A DNA stretch of 64,000 nucleotides from Xestospongia bergquistia. Taxonomy: Eukaryota; Porifera; Demospongiae; Haplosclerida; Petrosiidae. A program made the position numbers and the translations under genes. The DNA lies in NCBI GenBank assembly GCA_963965975.1, contig OZ014413.1, forward strand, positions 498,501 to 562,500, read 5' to 3'. The notes under the pieces are model-generated. The model worked only from the letters and a program-made list of their open reading frames with translations, was not told the origin of the DNA and searched no databases. Positions 51,801-64,000 of the stretch are shown here, piece after piece. How positions within the stretch are numbered: the stretch's first letter is position 1; each line of letters opens with the position of its first letter.

Positions 51801-52869
51801 TACATTTTCAGTGAATCTCTTTAATACACTAGCAAATACCTCCAGGCTGTGATGATTGGCATGAACAGCATGACGTATAGCTTTTAACAAGACTGTCCTC
51901 TCTGAGTGCAGTTGTCCACTGTCCTCTATATAAGCTAGGGTTGTATCAGATATTACCTCCACTTCACATAGATGTTGTGCCACTTTGATAGGATGAAGAA
52001 GATATTGAGATAAGGTTCCATAATAATTACGTAGAATATCACTAGCAATATCTTCAGAACTCATCTGATCATCTCTTACTACTTCTAGTAAAAAGTCCTC
52101 TTTATCGTTAGGAAAATTTTGAGCTGGAACAGCAAAAAAAACATTAAAATACATGAAAATTTTATCACTTACCACATTCACTAAGAAGTTGATGTGCTAT
52201 TGAACTCATCTCCTCAAATTTGGACAGAGTTATAGCTAATACTTTGAGCTTTCGATGATCTGAAGACACTGCTGTAGATATAGCAGTCAAGAGAGTTGTC
52301 TTTTTATCATTCAATGAGCTCTTTAATGTCTCTACTTCATCCAGGGTTATTTCACTAATATATCTCTCACTATATAATAACTGAGATATTTGAACAGGAT
52401 AGATCAAAGCCTGTGATAGTGTAGTATAATAGTGCTGTAGAATATCACTGGCTTTGTTAGGAATCTCTTGTGCTGTATTAGTAGACAAATATAGTTGATT
52501 TCATAATACATGAATGCATCATTCATTATATATCTAATACTCACTGGTGGTACTGACATACAGCTCTTTCAATGTTATCTCATATTGCTCAGCGAGTGTT
52601 ATCTCTCTGATAATGCCTTTCTTTAACACTTTAACAATTTCATTCCTTGAAGCTTGAGAGTTAGTACTTAACCATAACTGGAACATCTTTGTGGTTTTAA
52701 ATAGGACATCTTTGCTCAGTTCCTCAATAGTGTCTAGTTCCTTGATATCTAACTTTAACTGTACTCCAACCAAATACCATTTAGTACCAACTCTAATATG
52801 TTCACATAATTCATCAAGAGGTGGTGTCTCACTTAATATCTCCTCAAATGACATAGGTCTGATAGCCAT
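48817..52869 (-). CDS. Death / double CARD-like / coiled-coil / LRR protein without NACHT
   Basis: Twelve exons (minus): 52545-52869, 52173-52472, 51770-52123, 51662-51715, 51575-51613, 50855-51528, 50724-50805, 50629-50682, 50196-50315, 50016-50141, 49792-49965 and 48817-49607; 1030 aa, all phases agree. Residues 1-108 look like a Death domain (WYLVGVQLKLDIKELDTIE, then ITLAEQYEI). Residues 110-205 and 225-326 are two related six-helix, CARD-like modules (SDILQHYYTTLSQALIYPV versus SDILRNYYGTLSQYLLHPI). Residues 358-582 form an unnamed domain ending LIRMTIGHCTIWDVY. Residues 583-720 are coiled coil. The C-terminus (about 790-1010) has NLR-type leucine-rich repeats (LKILEVSFCNITDNNVQYI). The fold set is that of innate immune and apoptosis sensors, but there is no P-loop or NACHT module. 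The role is inferred only. It stands in tandem with FCHSD (784 bp). Confidence 0.88.
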
Positions 52870-53653
52870 TCTATTAGATCTAAAGACAAATGATGTCTGG
52901 AGTTAACTCACATAAGACATTGATTGTTTACAGCTAGTTAGGGCATGGCTAAAATTCCAGCATACCTTATAATTACATGTAAGTGAAGTCTTACATGTAA
53001 TTATGTTATTAATCATTTGATTGTTTGTAAATAAAGTTATTAAAGTACCATACAAACAGTGGGAAATGCCCTTTCTTCTAGTCAGGTATGATCTGACCTT
53101 TCGACCTTTGAGTATCCTTTAAACTACAATATATATATATATGTATACATATTATTAAAGGAATTCCCATTTCTCTAAACATGTAAAATACAGCCATATA
53201 GCATTCCCTGCAAAGGAAACTACAAATCAAATTACTAACTACCATCTGAACGGATACTGTATGCTGCCAAAGTAATTGAGTTCACCTGAGGATGAGGTGT
53301 ACAGTAGGTAAATGTACTAACTAGTATGTTGCAATCATAATATTCACTATAGTTGGAATCATAATATAATCTCCCACACGTGTTTCACTATAGTTCTACA
53401 CTCAGTATGATTTGAGCAATCAGGTGCCCATAGCTCATTCACAAAGGAGGAAGAAGCATGTAACTATGTAATGGCTATTGAATGGTTGTTACATGCTCCC
53501 TCTTCCTTTATGATGCTTTGGACTCCTGAAGTAATGAACCACAATTGTTTAACAATTAATATAACAATTTATTTATAGAAAATCTCTCATTTATAATGCA
53601 AGTACATTATATTTCTACATGGTTTAGCGTGAGATATATAATTGAGGGTGTGG
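52870..53653. other. Intergenic region with two hairpins
   Basis: It holds the LRR gene promoter and the FCHSD 3' flank. A perfect 15-bp stem with 6-nt loop lies at 52969-53004. An imperfect hairpin with two 22-nt arms lies at 53443-53509. No coding exon seen. Confidence 0.6.
53443..53509. ncRNA. Candidate pre-miRNA-like hairpin
   Basis: Arm 53443-53464 pairs with 53488-53509 over 22 positions with four mismatches or wobble-type changes and a 23-nt loop. The flanking bases (TCATTC / ATGATG) may extend the stem. The size fits a miRNA precursor, but a hairpin by itself is weak evidence, and expression is unknown. Confidence 0.25.
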
Positions 53654-58446
<4,793 letters not shown>

Positions 58447-58850
58447 GATTTGTTAATTTAGAAAACGTCTATCACTATTTAAAAAACAAATGAGAGATAA
58501 AGATAGACTGTTTTAAAGACAACAATTCAACAATTAATATAATATTGAAGCTTAAATAAAATATATCACTACTTTACTAATATAATAGATAAAGACAAGT
58601 AACTCACGTTAGCGTTATCTTGAAGTAGTCTAGAATCCGATAAAGTTAAAAGTTATCCTGAAAATGTACAATTTGTCAATTCCAACATGTATGGAAAGTT
58701 TGTATCAACAATGACCACACCCAACTAATACCAATACATACATATATACTTGGGTGGCTACACCCACGCACACAGCCCCACCCACCACTTCCTCCACGTG
58801 GTCAATGGTGGTCAACTACTTGCCCCTTTCTCTTTTCTACTCTAATATCT
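58447..58850. promoter_or_regulatory. Shared upstream region FCHSD / HMBS
   Basis: 404 bp between divergent start codons. Near HMBS are a CACGTG E-box (58795-58800), GGTCAATGGTGGTCAAC and a CCACCC-rich stretch (58760-58795). Confidence 0.5.
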
Positions 58851-59876
58851 ATGATGGCAGATAAAGATAGCAGAGTTATTAAAGTGGGATCACGTTCCAG
58901 TCAACTGGCAATGATCCAGACACATACGATCATTGACCACTTACAAAAACTCCACCCCTCAATTACATTTGAAGTCATCACCATGAAAACAATTGGAGAT
59001 CAAGTTCTCGATAAACCCCTCCCCAACATTGGACAGACCAATCTTTTTACTAAAGAATTAGAAACTGCATTAGCTGCTGGTCAAATTGACTTAATTGTTC
59101 ACTCATTAAAGGATCTTCCCACCACATTACCTCCAGGAATGCAATTAGCTGTCATTTATAAACGGGACTCACCCACAGATGCATTAATACTTGCTCCTCA
59201 ATACAAAGGCAAGACGATCAATGATCTTCCTTCTGGTAGTGTTATTGGTACTAGTTCCCTTCGGCGGATTGCTCAATTGAAACGACATTTTCCTAATTAT
59301 CAGTATAAGCCTGTACGAGGAAATTTAAATACTCGTCTTACAAAACTAGACAATAGCGGAGAGTATGATGCGTTAATATTAGCATCTGCTGGTATTGAAC
59401 GTATGGGATGGAAGGATAGAATAAGTCAGGAATTCGATAGCAATTTATGCTTATATGCAGTAGGTCAAGGGGCATTAGCTGTGGAGACACGATCTGATGA
59501 CCAACTAACTCTTGATATAGTTTCTCCATTGAATGATCCTGAAACATTACTTTGTTGTAGTGCTGAGAGGAAATTTCTTCAAGTTTTAGGAGGTGGCTGT
59601 AGTGTTCCTGTTGGTGTTCAGTCTAAAATGGAAAAGGATGGATTTATTTTAGTGGGCGGTGTGTTTAGTCTTGATGGTAGTGAAGTTGTCCAAGGTGAGA
59701 TCGGTAAAGAACTTCCTTCTGAGTATCCATCTTTGGACATATGCAGAGTATTTGGGGAGAAGATTGGAGAGGAATTGGCGAGGGATTTGTTAACGAGGGG
59801 AGCTAAAGAAGTACTTGAAAAGGCAAGAAAAGAAACTGATATTGTGACTGCTCAATTGACAGGGGCATCCTCATAA
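58851..59876 (+). CDS. HMBS: Hydroxymethylbilane synthase (porphobilinogen deaminase), intronless
   Basis: A single uninterrupted frame of 341 aa. The enzyme joins four porphobilinogen units into hydroxymethylbilane, the third step of heme synthesis, in the cytosol. Visible family marks: KVGSRSSQLAMIQ at the start, VHSLKDLPT with the catalytic Asp at residue 88, IGTSSLRR (132-139), RGNLNTR, YAVGQGALAVE, and GGGCSVPVG with the dipyrromethane-binding Cys at residue 250. The length is typical (human housekeeping form 361). The ATGATG start is taken at the first ATG. Human HMBS has many introns and every other gene model here is split, so the intronless state may mean retroposition. The intact frame and conserved residues say it is functional. 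Confidence 0.97.
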   Translation: MMADKDSRVIKVGSRSSQLAMIQTHTIIDHLQKLHPSITFEVITMKTIGDQVLDKPLPNIGQTNLFTKELETALAAGQIDLIVHSLKDLPTTLPPGMQLAVIYKRDSPTDALILAPQYKGKTINDLPSGSVIGTSSLRRIAQLKRHFPNYQYKPVRGNLNTRLTKLDNSGEYDALILASAGIERMGWKDRISQEFDSNLCLYAVGQGALAVETRSDDQLTLDIVSPLNDPETLLCCSAERKFLQVLGGGCSVPVGVQSKMEKDGFILVGGVFSLDGSEVVQGEIGKELPSEYPSLDICRVFGEKIGEELARDLLTRGAKEVLEKARKETDIVTAQLTGASS

Positions 59877-60450
59877 TCTTAGTTGACTTGATGTTTATGT
59901 AGTAATTGATATAACTATTTTAATTTCATCACTCACTTTTTAGCAGATTAGTTTTCATAGGTAACGATACAATAATTATCTTTTTATATTTGAGATTTGG
60001 ATTATAGTCATATGTACAAGTTCAGTATGTTACCTGTATATATGTACATGTCTTAGTTACCTGTGGTTTTAGTTTAGAACTATATATGTCAACAAATAGC
60101 TATTTTACTGTGTAGGCTTAAGGGTGTTAGTGCATAAGGAAATGAGAACTAGCTTTGATGTATAGCAATATTGAGTCAGATACCTATGTTATAACAGGTG
60201 GTATATGACATCTTTAACTGTATAATATTTCAGTTCTCAGAAGTGGTAAGGTAGATTACCAGATCATGTGCGGATGATTGATGTTATTCCCATTGCAACC
60301 ACAGTTTCTATAGACACAAAGTGTTAGACTAGACCACATCCTAAAGATGACATCATACACCCGGAATGAATTACTAAGATTGAAGCCTTCTCAATGACTT
60401 ATGCATGACCTTTCAGACTTCAATCAAACTTTACTAAAAAAAGAAAAGAG
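59877..60450. other. Intergenic, HMBS 3' flank and receptor gene promoter
   Basis: AT-rich, no gene or clear motif seen. Confidence 0.6.
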
Positions 60451-63400
60451 ATGTTGTTAGTAGCTCTTGTGTTGTGTCTACTCTTGCTCTCATCCTCCAT
60501 TGCTACTGGTAAACAATGTAGTGATGACAACACTTCAAACCCTGCAGGTAATATAAGAACAGGCTTTAATACTTGTTGCTCTAAGATTTGACAGAACATT
60601 GTATAATTATTGGTAAGAGCTTGAGTAGGATCCTTTATAAGATTCTAAATAGTACTATTTGCTCATGATCAGCAATAACTATTGACTACAACACTACATG
60701 TATATATATGTGTGTGTGTGTATTTTGGTAAAAGATATAAAGCAAGTAGTAATAGTAAATTTAAACAAATTCTATTTAGTTTTAGATTTGCTTCAAAATA
60801 TGTTACTAGCTTTTTACTGGGTAGTATTTACATGCTTATTGGTTTTTTCTGCAGAGCCTCATGATGGTTATACTCTCTCTGTCAGTGCTGTATTTAAAGA
60901 CAATAATCGACTTAGTCTCATTTGTTCTCTTATCAATGCTACCTTATTATCAGGTCAAGAGTTGATATGGACTGAAGGCAATACTGAAGTCAACTATAGT
61001 AATGTTAACAAAGTGGTGACTTCTACTAGTTCAATACTAAATATTGACAATATAACTGAAGTACATTATGGTATATATACTTGTCAATGTTATAACAGAC
61101 AAAACTATACTTTAAATGAACTACACAAGTTAATAGAGACAAAGTCCTATGTTCATCACTGCAGTGAGAATATATCAGTTACAGCTATACCTATAGGTAA
61201 GTTAGTACACTATATTAGCAGTACTTAATAAATTATGATCTTTCATCTTAATGACTGCTATAACCGTATGCTGCTGGACTGTTGTTGTTCTTCTTTTGAT
61301 GTTATAATTGAGTGATAGGATATAAAGACAGTTACACTTACAGTAACTGATCAACAATAACATTTCTCAGAAAGTCTGATACAGTCAACAGACACTTTCG
61401 CATCATCAAATAGTAGTATATTATAATATTTATATTATAATATATAATAATGATATGTAATATATAATAGTCACTTAATAATGAATGAGTGAATGAGAGA
61501 GAGAGAGGATAGTAAGTGAATATCATGATCATATTTCTCTCTATCACTCTAGCTAGTAACATTACAACTAGTCGACATTATGTGGATACTCCTGGGGATA
61601 ATGTCACTATTACTTGTGTTAGTACTTTAAATAAAGTACTCTCTAATACTACAGAGTTAGTACCTGTAGTGGGTGGAGTTATAACAGTGTCCAGTCCAAA
61701 TGATCAAGGGAAGTTCCTATGCGTTAGTGAGAATACAGTAATGGAGATACATTATGTCAGTATTAAAGGTATGTATGATATAGGTGAATAGATGGACAGA
61801 TAGAGGATAGATAGATGGAAGGAATGACAGATGGATGGTAATACAGTTGACATTTTTCTTATTAATTACAGATTATGAACCAATAGAATTCATTTTACCA
61901 AATGGGACATCAATAACCATCAGAATACCTTTCAATGTTAACTCTAACACTCCACCTCCTCTCTGTGCTGTGTACTCTTCTCTATCATTGGATGAGTTTT
62001 TTCTGGAATTTTATACTGGAGGATCATTTATTGGTAGATTGAAGAGCACCTATCATTGGAGAGCTCCTATTGGAGAAAACTTATCAACATTACAGTTGAT
62101 ACCAAACACAGGCAGTCATTTTATAGAAAGTTTTGTGTTTGTTTGTAAAGCTAAAACAATATGGGAGGAAAAGTCATATAGTTATAGAGTAAAGTTTGAC
62201 AGAGGAGGTAAGAAGTTATGAAATTTTGAACAGCAATATTGTTGCTTCTTTTTGTTTTATACAGCTCCTGAACTAGTTCCATCTCTTTGTGTAACAGCCT
62301 CCATTACTCCTTCTATCTCTCCAGTAATTTCTGGTAGTACAGTTACTCTTACTTGTCTAGTACATAGTGATATTGGTCTATTAAAAACTAATGTTATTAT
62401 AATACATGAAATGACAAATGGTACAATAAGGGAACTACAACCTCAAGAAGACTCAACACTCAATTTATTTCAATCTGATCTTTATATATTAACACTACAT
62501 GATATAAGTATAACTGAAGATGATGGAGAATACATTTGTAGAGCTGTTATTACAGAGTTCAATATAGAAGTGGAAGAAAGTGTTATTTTAAATATAACGG
62601 AAAAAGTTAATAGTAAGTTAATATAGAACAACAATGATTATGATCAGTAAATAACAACAATATTGTAATCTTCCTATTATAGTAGTCACTGTTGGTATTA
62701 TTATTCAAAGAAATAACAAACAAATAAAGAGATAGTTTTATTTCAATTTTACATTATCTGTCAACATAAAATCTAATACTACGATGTCATTAAATTGCTT
62801 TTTCCTTTTTTATTTACAGATGAAATAAGTACAACACCTCCCATTTTTTTCCCCATTGCATCATCTACTAGTACTGAAAACTACAAGCTAACCACACCCA
62901 CCTCTTCCTCGTTAACAACTTCTATCTCTATCCACACCACAACATCTCCCTCCCATTTCACACAAAATATCAATATCATATTTATAGTATCTTCAGTTGG
63001 AACTTTTGTTATAGTACTAATTGTAGCATCAAGTACTATATTATGTATATTAATGGTTATAAAGACAAGAGGAACAAGGACACACCCACAAATGGGTAAT
63101 CCCCCCGTTCAAGTCTCTATGTCTCATCAAAAAATACCATTAAGTGACTTAGGATTTAAACAACATGAATTAGGCTTTGATTCTATTTCAATATCTATTT
63201 CGACATCATCTGGTTTAATACATCAATTACAACCTGATGTGACATCAAGGTTAATGACTGCAGTAAGTATGTACACAAGTACATTTATGCATATGTCAGT
63301 ATGTACTGTGTGTGTGTGTGTCCAGGTGTCAATGTGTGGGTAGTATAATGTGGTTGGTGTACATATACATGTTTATAACGAGTATATACATGATATGTTA

Positions 63401-64000
63401 TTGATAAAGTTAATTAATTTGGGTGACATATTCAAAAGGTTTTTTATTACTTGAGAAATAAACTGTATGTTTCTTTGATAATTTTAATTGCATGTTTTTA
63501 CATGTATACACTGGAGGTGACCAATACAAAGCAGCTGCAATAATAATTGATTATTATGTTTCCTTTAAATATAATTGCATATCCATGACAGACATGTGTA
63601 TAAATAGTATCAGTTTTACCATGTTATCTCATAACCATATTATACTGGCACTCCTTCTGTCTCTACTGACATATATAATACCCTCTCATTTTTCTTCTTT
63701 AGTGTATACAGGAACTACACAATAGTCCTTGGTATGTACCATATGACAAACTGGTTTTTAAAGAAGATCTTGGATCGGGAGCATTTGGGACTGTCAGGAA
63801 AGCTGAAGTTTATAATTTAACTGAAGAGTGTAAAATAGTAGCTGTTAAAATGTTAAAAGGTGTGTAAATTAAATGGTTATCTTTCTAGTATCTCTCTCTG
63901 TCTCTGTCTGTCTGTCTGTCTCTTTCTCTTTCTCTTACTGACTCACTCGCTCAAGAAATGCCCTCTGAGGATGACATAAGAGACATTGTCACTGAATTTC
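60451..64000 (+). CDS. Ig-domain receptor tyrosine kinase, 5' part (cut at window end)
   Basis: Exons 60451-60547, 60855-61196, 61553-61768, 61872-62207, 62265-62612, 62820-63262, 63703-63859 and 63956 onward join in phase. A signal peptide (MLLVALVLCLLLLSSSIATG) is followed by four Ig-like units, one per exon 2-5. Exon 2 has LSLICSLINATLL and YGIYTCQCY; exon 3 has NVTITCVS and GKFLCVS; exon 4 has PLCAVY and FVFVCKA; exon 5 has TVTLTCLV and DDGEYICRA. A Thr/Ser-rich stalk and a transmembrane helix (about 499-527) follow. Then come a juxtamembrane segment and the start of a kinase domain: DLGSGAFGTV (glycine loop) and IVAVKMLK (ATP-binding Lys). The remaining kinase domain lies beyond the window. 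The Tyr-kinase class is inferred from the WYVPYDKLVFKEDLGSGAFG pattern seen in FGFR/VEGFR-like receptors. Ligand unknown. Confidence 0.88.
63885..63940 (+). repeat. CT / CTGT microsatellite in receptor kinase intron 7
   Basis: CTCTCTGTCTGTCTGTC on the sense strand, ending about 15 bp before the acceptor at 63955. Confidence 0.9.

Overview
The window is a eukaryotic, AT-rich animal genome segment. Protein-coding genes are split into many short exons by small GT-AG introns, usually 50-300 bp. The mix of genes (RPL4, COMMD6, RWDD1, WTAP, a SEPT6/8/11-type septin, AP1G1, RBM26/27, an FCHSD/Nervous wreck protein, HMBS, a Death/CARD-like/LRR protein and an Ig-type receptor tyrosine kinase), the compact spacing and the base composition suggest an early-branching metazoan. 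I infer a demosponge of the Amphimedon type; the sequence alone does not prove the species. I rebuilt gene models by hand from splice sites, reading phase and family similarity.

Layout. 1-2.3 kb: a diverged partial copy of the RPL4 3' end and a GC-rich insert. 2.3-9.6 kb: RPL4(-), COMMD6(+), RWDD1(-) and WTAP(+), tightly packed as two divergent pairs. 9.6-15.2 kb: a gene-poor AT-rich stretch. 15.3-16.7 kb: an unrecognised three-exon gene(+). 16.7-19.5 kb: mostly empty. 19.6-28.3 kb: septin(-) and AP1G1(-), with introns full of GA/GACA microsatellites. 28.9-34.9 kb: RBM26/27(+). 35.8-47.8 kb: a 1.5-kb-unit tandem array with alternating A/B units (a 3.06-kb higher-order repeat), each unit carrying intron-like borders. 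It ends in a large inverted repeat built from a 61-69-bp minisatellite around a perfect 55-bp stem. 48.8-52.9 kb: a Death/CARD-like/coiled-coil/LRR gene(-) with no NACHT domain. 53.6-58.4 kb: FCHSD-type F-BAR/SH3 gene(-). 58.85-59.9 kb: intronless HMBS(+). 60.45 kb to the window end: 5' part of an Ig-domain receptor tyrosine kinase(+), cut at the edge.

How the genes relate. There are no operons. Four divergent pairs share short promoters (RPL4/COMMD6 about 180 bp, RWDD1/WTAP 87 bp, AP1G1/RBM27 about 600 bp, FCHSD/HMBS about 400 bp between start codons). Most genes are housekeeping: ribosome, m6A writer accessory, clathrin adaptor, septin cytoskeleton, heme synthesis. The lineage-specific material is the LRR gene, the receptor kinase, the unrecognised gene at 15.3 kb and the array plus inverted repeat. 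The last is the most likely place for an undescribed system, because a transcript through it would fold into a long hairpin RNA.
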